From assembly GCF_020921035.1 (NCBI RefSeq), contig NC_063154.1, positions 20,991,861 to 21,055,860 of the forward strand: a stretch of 64,000 bases of DNA, written 5' to 3'. This document shows positions 1 through 11,724 of the stretch, in pieces. The number at the start of each line of letters is the position of its first letter. Position 1 is the stretch's first letter. Origin of the DNA: Rhodamnia argentea. Taxonomy: Eukaryota > Streptophyta > Magnoliopsida > Myrtales > Myrtaceae. Under the pieces are notes generated by a model that worked only from the letters and a program-made list of their open reading frames with translations, had not been told where the DNA came from and searched no databases. A program made the position numbers and the translations under genes.

Positions 1-260
1 AAACTCCTAAATCGCTGAGCCGGCATGAACCAAATATCCTTTAGTGGAGAAGCTTGAATAGGAAGTTGTTCATCCGCCCGCATTGGGAAACAAGATTGAA
101 GAGACGCTGGAACGTGGTGATGATCATGGAGACCGGGTCCAAGAATGAGACCGACATACTCTTGTTGAGTGAAACAGTGATCAGCATCATTACTATTGAT
201 GATCTCATCAAAGCGGGCAATGAACTGGTGAGGAAGGAACTCGGGGGTTTCGGTCGCCAT
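1..260 (-). CDS. Antisense partial ORF inside retrotransposon tail, unknown function
   Basis: A frame starts with ATG at 260 and runs without a stop through the left window edge, giving at least 86 residues. It begins MATETPEFLPHQFIARFDEI and later carries a His-rich stretch (HDHHH) and the segment KDIWFMPAQRF. Its composition is protein-like rather than biased or repetitive. It reads opposite to the direction given by the polypurine tract and the LTR TATA box. I do not recognise the family. It may be the antisense accessory ORF described for some Tat-lineage elements, or a captured host fragment. No splice or promoter evidence is available, and the C-terminal part is outside the window. Confidence 0.35.
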   Translation of the reverse strand, partial: MATETPEFLPHQFIARFDEIINSNDADHCFTQQEYVGLILGPGLHDHHHVPASLQSCFPMRADEQLPIQASPLKDIWFMPAQRFRS

Positions 261-855
261 GAAGGCTTGGAATACTCAAAAAGGGGTTTAGGGTTTAGAG
301 AAAACCTTGGACACGTAAAGACGACGAGTGAAAGATTTTTCAAGATCCTTAAAAGCAAGACAAAAAGGACTAATACACGGTACGAAATCGAAAGGATTGC
401 GTTTCGGGAAGAGGGATCAAGGGAAAAGCGTAATCATCATTTTTACTGCTAGAGACCATCAAATTAGAGGAAAATATTTTAAAAGAGGTAAATCGTCGAT
501 TTACATCTTTTAAAAGGGGGCATGTGTTGACACATAAAACAATCCAAGAAGGCTTGTAACAAGCACGTGAGGGGGCGACAATCAGCTATAGGAAAGAGCT
601 TTGAAGCAAGGTACGCGCCGATCAAAAGGGATGCCACGTGTCGGGGTAAATTTTGGCGCCATTTCCTTCCGGAACAAGAAAAGTGCGCGGAGAAAAGCCA
701 CGATCGGAGCGATTATCAAAAGATTAGCGGTAATCCCCACGAGGTAAAAAGAAAAGGCGCGAAGATTAGGAAACCGTCATCCACGTGGCCGATGGAGAAG
801 GGCAAAGCGTGGGGCCGAAGGAAGAAACCGCTCTGCGATCATCAAAGAGTCTGCC

Positions 856-863
856 TATAAATA
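856..863 (+). promoter_or_regulatory. LTR TATA box
   Basis: TATAAATA lies about 330 bp into the LTR, in the sense orientation of the element. It is followed by a CA-rich stretch (roughly 880-915) where transcription would start. This also supports reading the element on the plus strand. Confidence 0.6.
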
Positions 864-973
864 CCCCATAGCAGCACAACAAAGATAACACACACAACAA
901 ACACAAAAACACTTGCATTTTCAACTAGTTCTTAGCCTTTAGCTTAGCCTAGCTGTAGTTTTTTCAGATTCCC

Positions 974-1215
974 GTCGTCGATTCAATTCCGGCGAGTTTT
1001 ATATCCAAAGTTAGGTGTCGTCAATTAGATTCCGACGTTTGCTCACTAGGTTCGATACCGTCGATTCAATTCCGGTGTTGTACCCTTCATCCATCTTGTC
1101 CAAGATCCGTCGATTCAATTCAAGTATTGTGTCCTATAATCCCCCGTCCAGTGCTGTTGATTGAATTCCAGCATTGTGTCCTACATCATTGCCCGATCCT
1201 GTCGATTTAATTCCC
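974..1215 (+). repeat. Degenerate tandem repeat in the transcribed part of the LTR
   Basis: A motif close to CCGTCGATTCAATTCCGG recurs about six times, near 976, 1018, 1067, 1107, 1156 and 1199, at 40-50 bp spacing. Several copies are followed by a variant of TATTGTGTCCTA. The copies are diverged (GATTGAATTCC, GATTTAATTCC), so the array is old or under relaxed constraint. Confidence 0.65.
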
Positions 1216-1488
1216 GAATTGTGTCGAAGTTTGCTATATACTTCTACTATTGCACATATTGAGCTATCGAAGTTGTTGAAGGTCCGTAACACACCTTTTG
1301 TGTTAATAAAAACATCTACTGCATTTGACACTCTCCGTCCAAAACTGACCCGGAACCCCTTTTTGGAAAACGAACGGATTAAGTTCGATAAAAGATTCTC
1401 GCATTAGCAACCCCTTTTGGGCTACAGCCATTTTGGGCCAAAAGCCCATAGCCAAGAAAGCTCTGTCGAAAGATTTCGACGTGCAACA

Positions 1489-2509
1489 ATTCCTCTAGAA
1501 ATGTATTACGAGCAAAAGTGCATCTTGAAAAGCTGCTCCAAGGACGGCGAGCTCACTAAGCTCGCCTGCCAAGATTGACATCTCCCTCTATTTAAATCCG
1601 ATTCACCTAATATTTGAGGCAGCATGATAAATCTATTACATGTGATTAATGTCGGAGGAGAATGTTCGCTCATGTGCTCATTGTTGCACAATTTGAGAAA
1701 CTAGTAAACAAGTTTTGTGGGGGAAATTACCAAAAAATTCATAAACATTTTGACAACTTGCAAATTCAATCATAAACCTTTGAATTGTGCTAATTTAGTC
1801 CTAAACATTTTGATGAGTTGCCAATTTAATCTTAAACATTTGAATTATGTCACTTTAGTCCTAAATCTTTTAAAATTGTGCCAAAGTCCAAACCTTTATA
1901 AATCTCATCTCGATACTTTCTTCTCTCGTGTTTCTTTAATTTTATGGATACTATGCAAGACCACTTTAATCATTGCATTGGCACAGCTTTGCAAAAGTTT
2001 CAAAGCTGACTGTTAGTAGAAGTTTTCAAAGCCTACGGCAAGTGAAAAACTACTTGTTAGATAATTTTTTTAATTTACATCGAATTATGATTGGTATATA
2101 ATTTTCTTGTCCAAATACTTGTTTAGATTAAATTGCAATTACAGAATTCCTGATGGAGGTTTTTATTTTTTCCTCATTAACGATTAGAATACTTTTCTCG
2201 CATGTAAGTTCATTTAAATATTCATATAAAAGATTTTTCTTTTTTAAATATTGAAAACAATTCTAAAGAAGAGATTTTGTTCTTCCACGTGCTTCTTATG
2301 TCAAATGTCGATTATTGACTTGTCAATATATTGATTATTTTAATTTCTTGTAGTTACATGTTCATTATTTTAATTTATTGTAGTAATGTCTCTTCAATAA
2401 TGTACCTCTTTTGTATTCTTCACTCCGTTTCTTTCAAATAGTTTTCTTTGTGGGTGATAGGTGGGCAAACAGTGAGTGACATGGTCCTTATAATAATGGC
2501 CCTTAGAAG
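1489..2509. other. Gene-free AT-rich stretch with a short periodic repeat
   Basis: No gene is seen. Positions 1733-1880 hold about five copies of a roughly 30-bp motif, alternating forms of TTTAGTCCTAAAC and TTTGAATTGTGCC. The same motif recurs near 25590, 26700, 56290 and 56900. The rest is AT-rich with no coding signal. Confidence 0.5.
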
Positions 2510-3300
2510 AACCTAATACTCAAAAAAACTCAAACATTAGTATTTGTCTCAATTATAAATAAAACTTTTTTGTCTCATAAAAGACCATCAACATTTACTT
2601 TTGTCCCAGTTTTGCTGGCAATATCCAAAAAACTCTTAACTTTAGCATTTGTTTCAATTATATCCAAAACTTTCTTTATCTCATAAAAAGCCCCTAGCTT
2701 TTACTTTTGTCCCGATTCTACCACCGTCAACCTTTCATCCATAATCATCGTTAGTTAATCTTACGTGACTCGAATTTTCTGAACTTACCAATGAATCTTT
2801 AAAATTCAAAAATAGCATAGTTCGGGAACTACGAGATTTGAGATTATTCGTCCAAATCATCATATCTCCACATCTAGCCATTCTTCGGGCTATTGAGTAT
2901 CGGGGAGAATCCAAAATGTGCCGTCTTCAATGGATATATGTCTCTCGGCAATGTTTAGGAAGAAGATAATATAAGAGAAGTTGAGAGGTTTTCCATGTTA
3001 GTTTTGTTGGGGTGTAATTCATTAACGACATGTAAATGCCACGTATGATTAATCAACGGTGGACAGAAGGCTAACGGTGGTGGAATTGGGACAACAATAA
3101 AAGGTTGGAGTTTCTATGAGATAATTTTTTTTAAATATAATTGAGATAGATGCTAAAGTGGAAATTTTTTTAGATATTAGGCCGGCAGAATTGGGACAAA
3201 AGTAAAAATTAAGGGTTTTTTATGAGACATATTTTTTTTTTGGATATAATAGAGACATATGCTAAAGTTGAGGATTTTTTGAGTATTAGGCCCCTCATAA
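2510..3300 (+). mobile_element. Foldback element, family A, copy 1
   Basis: The left arm (about 2515-2720) and right arm (about 3085-3295) are inverted versions of one AT-rich text: tracts such as TTTGTCTCATAAAA and ATTTGTCTCAATTATA on the left, and TATGAGACA, TATAATAGAGACA and TATAATTGAGATAGATGCTAAAG on the right. Each arm repeats its phrase about twice. The core (about 2725-3080) is unique text including ACGTGACTCG and TATTGAGTATCGGGG. The same core appears reverse-complemented in the element at 4390-5145, which establishes a dispersed family. No transposase is encoded, so it is non-autonomous. Confidence 0.65.
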
Positions 3301-4389
3301 GTTGAGTAAACAAATTGTATGTGAATGGATTGGGTATTCTTCCCTTCTTTTTAGATGCTTATATTCTTTAGCTCGGAATGCTTGTAAAGAGAGTTTTCCA
3401 ATGAATCCAACATTGATAGGGTGAACGAAAGATCACAAATTCGAGTTCTCAACCAAAATCAGGGTCACAAGCCCAGGGGTACGGTTCGACATCAATCAAG
3501 TGTTGTAAGATAAATAAAAATTATTGTTCACCATGACCAAAAGGTCAGAAAAGTTTTGTTCGATTTCAGGACCTCTAAATACGGTTATGAGCAATGAAAC
3601 ATGATTCAGTAGAAAAGTTTGGCCGAAGTGTGATTGTGATATCTGTTGGTAAAATATTAGATAGTATGAAAAATAAGAATTGCTTGAAATCTATTGGAAA
3701 AGATGAAAAAAGTAAGATCAATTGTTTGAGGCGTGCGAGCGCTGTCCTTAAGGATAACTTTGTCCCTCGGAGTACGAAACTCGATGCGTAAGGCTTCTAG
3801 CGGCTATCTTCTCAAGATACAATAGACATTTTTCCATACTCCCCATAGAATATTAGAAGGAACAATCTAGCAGGAAAAGTAAAGCTTTTTATAAGAAAAA
3901 ATCAGTGTATCCAACAAGATTGTCTTCTAAAGTTTTGTTTTTATATTCAAACAAAATAGAGTGCTTAATAAACCATTATAAGGCCGTTATGAAATAATGG
4001 AGAATTTATGACGAAATACATTACATTATAGAGCTGTTATAAGACTGTTATGTGACCGTTAGAAAACCATTAAAACAATGATGATTTCATTGCCATCATA
4101 ACTTTTCTCGAATCCTTTTTAAAAAATATGAAAACTGATGAAATATCCAACAATATCTTCCTCATCATATTTCATTGCCGTTGGAAGTTTTGTAACTTCT
4201 GGTTTCGTCCTCCACTCAAAATTGAGAAATCGTAAACATCTTTACAGTAGCAAAAAAGGGCACAGGGTCGGATGTGTCGTGGGCATTGAATTTGAGTGGT
4301 AATGTCTGACCAAAAAACAAATTTGAGTGGTAATATGAGTATTAACAGACGCGTTTTGACAAGCATAACACATTTTGAGTAATAAAAAT
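3301..4389. other. Gene-free stretch
   Basis: I see no supported gene. A 65-codon open frame at 3594-3791 has no recognisable domain and no flanking signals. The region around 3960-4090 contains loose repeats of CCATTA/CCGTTAT type only. Confidence 0.4.
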
Positions 4390-5145
4390 GCAATTTGTAC
4401 CTTATATTTTGGGCCCAATACCCAAAAAAACTCCAACTTTAGTGTATGTCCCAATATATCCAAAACATTTTTTGTCTTATCAAAAAACCATAGATTTTAC
4501 TTTATCCCAATTCCACCGGTCTAATATCCAAAAAAACCCCATCTTTAGCATTTGTCCAATTATATTCAATTTTTTTGTCTCATAAAAATCATTAACTTTT
4601 ACTTTTATCTTAATTCCGCTACCGTTAACCTTCCATCCATAATCACCATTAGTTAATTATACGTGGCATTTTCACGTTGTTAATGAATTATACCTCATCA
4701 AAGCTGGCATAAAAACACTCCAACTTCTCTTCTGTTGTTTGCTTCCTCTACACATTGTTAGGAAATACAGAGGCACTCCAGACGGCACGTTTCGGATTCT
4801 TCCCGGCACTCAATAACCCAAAGAATAGCTAGATGTGGATATTTTATTATTTGGACAAAAGATCTCAAATCTCGTTGTCCGCAAATTTGCTGTTTCCGAT
4901 TTTTCAAGATTCATTGGTGAATTCAACGAGAAAATCCGAGCCACATAAGATTAACTAATAATGATTAAGTAAAAGTTAAAGGTTTTTTATGAGACAAAAA
5001 AAGTTTTAGATATAATTAGGATAGATGCTAAAGCTTTTTTTGTGTGTGTTAGGTCAGTAGAATTTGGAAAAAAATTAAAAGTTGGAGGTTTTTTACGAGA
5101 CAAAAAAAGTTTTGGATATAATTGGGACAAATGCTAAGATTATTC
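4390..5145 (-). mobile_element. Foldback element, family A, copy 2 (opposite orientation)
   Basis: The arms (about 4415-4615 and 4975-5145) repeat the phrases of the element at 2510-3300. The core, read on the minus strand, gives the same order of phrases as copy 1: TTAGTTAATCTTA, then CCAATGAATCTT, GAGATTTGAGA, CCACATCTAGC and finally GTGCCGTCT. The two copies are therefore whole-element copies in inverse orientation about 1.1 kb apart. No coding capacity is seen. Confidence 0.65.
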
Positions 5146-6100
5146 ATTCGCATTAATCTTCTTCCATTATTATTCAATGAATGTGTAATTCAATATAAAA
5201 CTACAATCGGAAATACTCCAATGTTATTAAGAAATGTCTTCGACTAATAAATTTTCTTTTGTTGCAATAAATAAAGATAAATTTCAACAACGAGGAATCG
5301 GTTCCCCATCAAATAAGCATGCATTTGAGAGTTTTGCTGTCATAGCTTTGATGATACACAATGAATTTTCAACAAAATGTTGTCTCCCAAAATAAAGATA
5401 AGGATGCATGGCTAATCAATTAGCTGAAAAGAGTGCTGTAGCATAGAAGATTTTTCAATTCCTCCATGTTATGGTGCAGTTGTGGTTGGTACATTTAATA
5501 ATGAAAATGAAATTTCCAGCATCTTTGTTTGGTGAATCAGACGCGTAAGAGAGTTATTATTGTGGTTGATTGTAGGGCAGACAATTTCTAACGTGCACTT
5601 AAAATCAACAAGATTTCGTAGTATGATCAATTACAATACACAGTGTTCTTCAGCGAACACTTGACAAAATTTCAAAACCGGATTACGACACGTGAATACG
5701 ATTTGTCAAGCCTACGTGGTTGTAAGAACAAAGGTTGTGGGAATAAAATTGGATGAGAGTTCATTAATAAATCCAATTTTAGAAATAAGTGTTCTGGAGT
5801 AATATTGTTAGAATTATAGTTGAATGGTGCGTTAACATTAATATTCCTTAAATATAATATCCGAATCATTAATTATTTATTATCGATCATTGGATGTACT
5901 AATTAAATCATAATATTTTAATCATTTTCGTTACGAAGTAGTGTAGAATAGTTGATATTTTTCATTTGTACCGAAAATAATGAATAATACTAACGATTTT
6001 CTTGTTCTTTATAATCTATTGACTATAATTTAAACTTATCAATTATTATTGTTTTTTGGTCGTGAGGAGAATAATACTGTTAATTTTTTTTTTTTTTTGG
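5146..6100. other. Gene-free AT-rich stretch upstream of MED32
   Basis: No gene, RNA or clear repeat is recognised. A poly-T run occupies about 6085-6098. The MED32 promoter should lie within the last few hundred bases or just downstream, but I see no clear TATA box. Confidence 0.4.
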
Positions 6101-6431
6101 GGTGAAACAAGGAATGGGATCTTGAAAAGTGGAGGAAGGTGGAGACCAACATGGGCTGCTCCATCTTTTGAATTCTGAGGAATCGAAGACATGTCAGCCC
6201 AACAACCTTAGCCATGAAGCCCGCACGACAAATCTTCTTCTCCAACCCCAAGCCCCGTGCCTCACGAATCCATTGACAAGAACGAAAACCCACGTCGGGA
6301 AAGACGGGAGAGAGCGATCTCAGGCGAACTTGCAATCCCCGACTTGGAGCCCTGACCACCGTGCCCCACCACCCGCCACCGACGGTGATCCTCGCCGGCA
6401 CCCCCAACAACGTCAAGGTCTACATAGATAG

Positions 6432-6669
6432 GTAAAGTCTTCGGCTCTTTGCGACGGTGGGTCTTGATTTGTTTGGTTGGAGTCGTTCAGTGCTGACACG
6501 TAGTTGAATTGGATGTTTCTTTGAATCATTTCCGTTGAATTGGATGGTTCTTTGAATTGAATGGCCCTGCAATTGAAGGCCTTTCCCAGTTGGTTGATTA
6601 CATTCATCTTTCAGTAGAATGCATTTGTTTCATTCCTGTGAAATTGCATACTGCTTGAACTTTTGCCAG
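6432..6669 (+). other. Probable 5'-UTR intron of MED32
   Basis: A donor-like GATAG/GTAAAG at 6431/6432 and an acceptor-like TTTTGCCAG at 6661-6669 would remove 238 bp of T-rich sequence just upstream of the MED32 start codon. The flanking 6200-6431 is GC-richer, as in a 5' UTR exon. This is inferred from splice consensus only. Confidence 0.4.
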
Positions 6670-6732
6670 CACTGCAATTCACGAGGGAATATTTGTTGCG
6701 GAGCAGAGTAGGGAATTAGGCGTTCTGTCACG

Positions 6733-7170
6733 ATGGACAACATTGTAGATTCCTTGAGCAACGCGTACCAGGAGTTCCTCGCGGCCGCGGCGAGTGTTCT
6801 CGAGGCCAGGGAAGTGTCCGGGGCACAGAAAATAGCCGCCACTGATGCTGCCCTGGAGAACTTCAAGCAGCACTGGGAATTGTTCCGGGTGGCATGTGAT
6901 CAGGCGGAGGAGTTTGTGGAGTCGGTTAAGCAGAGGATTGGTTCGGAGTGCCTGGTGGACGAGGCAACCGGCTCTTCAGTGGGGAAGCCTGGGCAGGCTG
7001 CAGCACCCGGCCTGCCCCCCATAAGCGCGGTTCGGTTGGAGCAGATGAGTAAAGCGGTGCGGTGGCTTGTCATCGAGCTCCAAAACGGTACTGGCACCGC
7101 CGGCGGAGCGGCACATACTCATTCCGCCGCGCCTTTTGATGCTCGATTCTCCGAAGATGCAGCTCAGTAG
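6733..7170 (+). CDS. MED32: Mediator of RNA polymerase II transcription subunit 32
   Basis: The frame is a single uninterrupted 145-residue exon starting MDNIVDSLSNAYQEFLAAAA. The sequence follows plant MED32 nearly end to end: an Ala-rich N-terminal helix, then GAQKIAATDAALENFKQHWE, FRVACDQAEEFVESVKQRIG, GLPPISAVRLEQMSKAVRWL and the C-terminal FDARFSEDAAQ. MED32 is a plant Mediator subunit assigned to the tail module (counterpart of metazoan MED29) and acts in the nucleus bridging activators and RNA polymerase II. The small length matches the family. A stop (TAG) at 7168-7170 is directly followed by GTAACT, so a 3'-UTR intron is possible. Codon use is GC-richer than the surroundings. No lesions are seen and identification is firm. 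Confidence 0.93.
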   Translation: MDNIVDSLSNAYQEFLAAAASVLEAREVSGAQKIAATDAALENFKQHWELFRVACDQAEEFVESVKQRIGSECLVDEATGSSVGKPGQAAAPGLPPISAVRLEQMSKAVRWLVIELQNGTGTAGGAAHTHSAAPFDARFSEDAAQ

Positions 7171-9488
7171 GTAACTCCTTGTTTGATACTTTTCCTGACA
7201 GAATTGAGCAGGTTGGTTCATATCTTATTTAGGATCAACAGATTGTAAACCATTATTGTAGTTTGAGGTCAAAGGCCTGTTTGATGCCATGTCTGTATAT
7301 TTTCGCTCCCTGGTCTTCAACAAAGATGCATCTACATCCGTCATACTTTTGTGCCCCGTGGAGCTTTTTTTTTTTTCTTTTTTCTTTTTTTTTTTGTAAG
7401 TTTTTAGTACGCTTAGCTTCTCTATCTCAAGAGACAGTTCTCTCGTTCAGTAATTGATGCCTTTGAAATGGATGTATGTTTTTCCTCACTTTTCTTATTG
7501 TAAGAAGTGCGTCTGTGAACTATCTGTCCCTAACAGTTCTTCTGTTTTCAGATGTGACTGAGTTTTCAATTGCCTATTCCTTGCAATTGAAAGGTTGTGT
7601 TGGTAGTTGGCACTGCCGAAACGTAAGTAGTTGTTGCACTTTCTGCTAAAAGACTCTGATAAGTTCTTAACCAGCTTCTGCTGTCAATATTATACTGATT
7701 CACAGCTTGATGCAGTGGCACCATGCTTGTGAGTTCATTGTAATTGCCTGGATGTGATACCTGGGAAGCACAACCAATAGTTGATTTGGGTGTGTGGGGT
7801 TGTGGGGGTCAAGTGTTTGGTATTAGCTAAGAAGAGCTGAAAAAAATGCATCACGCTATTACTCGCAGTTCTATCATTTCCTGGCATTGGCTATTGGGTT
7901 GCCTCATGATCTCATCTTGTGCATTATCGTATTTACACCATCTGCTAGTTAAACTTAATTTATATTTATGAAATCGACATGGAACATTCTCTCATCAATA
8001 CGACTTGGTAGCCAATGGCTGTTAACGTCAGCTGCAGTCCTTGTACAGGTGGTAATTGGTGCTTTTAAAAGCAGTGAGAAGGAAGTTAGAGATCAGATCG
8101 GGGGGAATTGCCTCTTATTAAATTGGGGCCTTTGATATGTTAATTTCTTGGTCCTTTGCTTGTTTGACATTAATTTTCGTGAATTTCTGTGTCAGACCAA
8201 TTGTTCAATGGATTGACATCGTGCTCTTTCTTGGATTTTGGTTTCACTTTGTGACAAATTGTCGACTACATGGAACCATTTATTTTATTTGCCGTGCTTC
8301 GGTTAGTAAATGGCATTCACTGTTCTTGGTATTTAGAAAACTGGATTTGGCTCCCCTTGGCAGTCTGCTTTGCTACATTTTGTTCTTTTGTGCTTCTAGA
8401 TTGCTTCAAATCTTTTGTGGTTTTTCTAGCGAAGGGTGCATTCTTTCAAGTTTAGGGACCTCTCGGTCCATTAGTGTTGACTGATGAGGTTTGGTAAGAA
8501 ACAAGCATTACGCATGCAGTTGAGTGCCCAAGCCATTGAGTATATTTGGACATCACCAATTTGCATTACAAGTAGTGTCCTTATAATCTACCATGTCCTA
8601 ACACCTAGATATTTCCACGAAATCCCTTAAATCATGTGTGCTACATTCACAAATACTTTTGAGGGTGTTTATCTTTTTTTGGTAATTTGTTTTGAGTGCT
8701 TCAAACTAAGACAACTCTATTAAGTCGTATGGCTAGTTTTAAGTTCTGAGAGCAGTTGTTATGGTGAATAAAGACTATCACTCACTGTAGCAAATGTGTC
8801 ATCATAAATTTGGCAACATTTCTCCAGATGTTATGATTAGCCATGAGAGAATCTTTCAATTGGATTATCAAAAACAATGTGGTATTTTGGGTTATCTGAA
8901 ACTGATATCTCCTTTCAAGTTTGGAAAAATATTCAAGGTGGCAGGAGGCTTATATAAGTCCTTGAGGAACCTTATCCCTTGGAGGATTGGTTCTGTCCTC
9001 CAAGAGATCATAGAAACCACCCTATGTGACATTAGTAAAGGATTGGTGGTGGTTCTGAAAATTGCTTTTAATGTGGTTATGTACTAGATTTGGAACTCAA
9101 GGACTCATAACTCATGGTGAAAATCAGATACACATTCTGTTTTGGCATCTGTAAGATTTGTTGCTTAGACTAGATGGATCTGTTAATAATAGCGACAAAG
9201 TTGCATGAGAGATATTTGGACAAGGTTGGGTGGGATTGTCTGATTGTGTTGGTACGGGCTTGTAGCCAAGGAGCGGTCTTTCTGCCAACTTGTGAAGTTC
9301 ACAAGTTACCATTACCAGAGTAGCTTCGATTTGCGGCTTTTAAACTTGCGAAATGGCGCATTTGATTGCATGTAGTAACAACCATTGTGCCTTTGATAGA
9401 TGTGTAGGGGAGGTGATATCTATTGTACTGTTTGTCTTAGCTATTATTTTGTGTGTTTGATTGGATTAACAAAATTGTAAATCCCTAT
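7171..9488. other. MED32 downstream region, no further gene recognised
   Basis: The sequence is T-rich and intron- or UTR-like. Open frames at 8137-8484 and 8794-9087 have no recognisable domains and look like chance frames in pyrimidine-rich DNA. Part of the region (to about 7560) may be 3' UTR with an intron ending near TTTTCAG at 7546-7552. Confidence 0.35.
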
Positions 9489-9492
9489 GAGC

Positions 9493-9523
<31 letters not shown>
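9489..9523 (+). repeat. (CT)n microsatellite with (GCTC) lead-in
   Basis: Three GCTC units run into about eleven CT dinucleotides. No function is visible. Confidence 0.9.
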
Positions 9524-9524
<1 letters not shown>

Positions 9525-9968
9525 CAAATAATAGTTATACTTGTATAGCAATCTATTATTGCACAGTTCTAGCACAATGGAAGTTCTATTTTTCTATTGT
9601 TAGATCATGAATCAGTCATTTTACTAGTTTGCTGACTGTAATATCGATGATTCTACTGTCTTTTGTGTAATTAGAGACAGAGGAAAGAGTGAAGATGGAT
9701 ATTAGGAGCACTCTGTTACATGTACACTGCAACAGATTGGCTATAATTTTATATGAGGCTTACTCAATAGTTATTGTAATTTTGGTTATAATGGAGATTC
9801 CAAGCACAACAATCATTACTACAAACAAACAAATTCACTTGCTTTTAGGGGAGATCTCATCAGGGTGTAAGCAAGACAGGGTAAGACCATCGTAAATATT
9901 AATGTTCAATATGTCAAGATGGTTTATCTGCATAAGTTTTCTTTCCGTTACATATTATAAGTATTTGG

Positions 9969-10254
9969 TAGGGGTGTGCGCATGAAACGTATCAGTCGGG
10001 GGATTGGACTGGACCTGCCTATTCTGGGCGGTTCCTATTTTTAATTTTTTTGAACCGAGAATAATCAGTCCAGTTTCAGGTGCGGAACTGAACTGCCCAG
10101 ATCGGACTTTTATATATATATATAAAAGAAAATAGAAGGAAATTGCCTAAGCCCTAAATCGGGTCGGTCTATCCCTAGAACTAGACCTAGACCCAACGGT
10201 AAGGTTCCCGGTTCTAGGATGGCACCAATCCAACACGAGAACCGATCACCCTTA
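9969..10254 (+). mobile_element. GGGGTGTGC-type dispersed element, copy 1
   Basis: The element opens TAGGGGTGTGCG and closes GATCACCCTTA, so its ends are short imperfect inverted repeats (TARGGGTG). The interior is full of paired phrases such as GGTTC/GAACC, CCGGTTCTAG and ATCGG. Related copies lie at 12594-13080, 53249-53722 and from 58042. No coding capacity is present. The superfamily is uncertain. Confidence 0.55.
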
Positions 10255-11724
10255 GTGTTCGGGGCTCTTTGAGCGCCCGATGGATACCAAATTATGCGTG
10301 GCAATCATACCAAGCCAACGCACGTCAGGTAAAGTGCATAGTAAGTGCGGAAGGCATGAATGTTTGTGCTCTTTCGGGGAAATGAGTCCGACCGGTCCTC
10401 ATCGAGTACGGCAGCCTTTGCCTCTCGTACACGGTGGATAATTACTATTCACATGTATGTGCTTTTAGGGTTCGTCGCATCCGTAAATTAACAAAGCCTC
10501 GTATGCCTGATTTAAGAAACTTTTGTTGCATTGGATGATAGATTGAATGCGATAGAGATGAGAGTGCCACTGGATCCACGGTCGTGCCGGAAAAGACATG
10601 ATTGGAGATGAATCTATCTGCAAGAACACACTGTAACTTGATGCACGATAAATTGAAGGAAAAAAAAAATCATTCGAGGTGATTTGGACTCGAGGCTGTG
10701 GGATTCGTCAAGCAATGTGTTATATATTTGCGAAATTGCTCGACGTTGTCCGAAGGAATCGCCGATAATTCTAGTATATTACAAGTTATTTTTTAAAAAA
10801 GAAAAAATTCTTTCAAATTTAAATTCCGTGAGAGGATGACATATGAGAATTGATTTGGGCGCAATTAGTTGATTATTGCGAAGTTTTTGCTTTGAAGACA
10901 CCCATTAAAAAAAAAAGACATGTCTTTGGGACTCTTGACGTTTGGTGAATGGTTGAACACCAATGCCAAGCAACAGCATTTGGTCTCTCCAATTCCAATC
11001 CACGATTTTTCACCCCTCTAAACTGAGCAGAAGATCTTTGGAAAATTCATTCTTTCATTTGGTTTTTTTCCCCTCGAACTTCTTGCATCATTCTCGAATT
11101 ATCGAATTTTTGGTCTCACCCAATTGCACATTGTGCTTTAGCTCTTGCCATTTCACTTCTCTTTTGCACACGAGCCCTTTAAACCCCCGCGATTGTCGCC
11201 GTTGGTTGGGGGTTTAAGGCAGTTTATAGTTCGGGAATTTCGACAGTTCAAATTCCACCAGTCGCATGCAAACTGTTTTGGGTCGGAACCGCACATACAG
11301 ACCACAAGGCCTGAAATCAACCGATCTATTTGGCTTGTAGAATATTCCATTTCATGGGTTCCCATGTAGCCTCAGATTCATCATTCATGTCCGATATTAC
11401 AAAAAAAAAAAAATACCTTAAATATAGAAAAACAAATAGATCAATCTTCAATGCTTGGGTTATCGGGCTACTTCACAATTATTAAGTAGAAAGTAACATT
11501 TTAGTCAATTAGATTCAATACCATAAAGACAGACGACAAGTGGGAGACTGGGAGTTGTTAAAAATAGAATGAATTGTTCTGTCTAGCATCTTATTTTTGA
11601 TGAACCCATTGCCCATGTCTATTGACTGAAAAAAGCTTACGTTGGTGTTTTTTGCTTTTTGCTTTTTTTTATTTATCAAAGCTTAAGGTGGCGTTTGGTA
11701 TAATTTAAACAAAAAATGAAAAAT
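10255..11724. other. Gene-free stretch
   Basis: No supported gene. Frames at 10963-11217 and 11145-11369 overlap one another and lack recognisable domains. A poly-A run at 11401-11413 is unremarkable. Confidence 0.35.

Larger units (their letters stand above)
1..1488 (+). mobile_element. 3' end of an LTR retrotransposon (internal tail plus 3' LTR)
   Basis: Positions 1-524 are the internal tail and 525-1488 the 3' LTR of a retrotransposon whose body lies left of the window. A purine-rich tract at 512-520 (AAAAGGGGG), the expected polypurine primer of plus-strand synthesis, sits just before an LTR that opens with TGTTG and closes with CAACA. No plus-strand pol domain is visible in 1-524. An open frame runs on the opposite strand. 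A long spacer with an antisense ORF between pol and the 3' LTR is known in Tat-lineage Ty3/gypsy elements, so that lineage is my inference. The 5' LTR and target duplication cannot be checked here. Confidence 0.7.
525..1488 (+). repeat. 3' LTR (about 964 bp)
   Basis: The LTR has TGTTG...CAACA ends, an upstream polypurine tract, a canonical TATA box at 856-863 and a downstream transcribed part with degenerate internal repeats. The right end at 1488 is inferred only from the short inverted terminal repeat, so it could be off. ORFs in this stretch are not coding. Confidence 0.6.

Noticed and set aside
567..860. 97-codon frame inside the LTR
   Set aside because: Lies in the upstream (U3-like) part of the LTR, ahead of its TATA box; not expected to be translated.
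8137..8484. 115-codon open frame with membrane-like composition downstream of MED32
   Set aside because: Composition is what T-rich intron or UTR DNA yields in any frame; no recognisable family and no conserved motif.
9489..9523. Possible CRISPR-like or short direct repeat array
   Set aside because: Simple dinucleotide microsatellite in a plant nuclear genome; no spacers.
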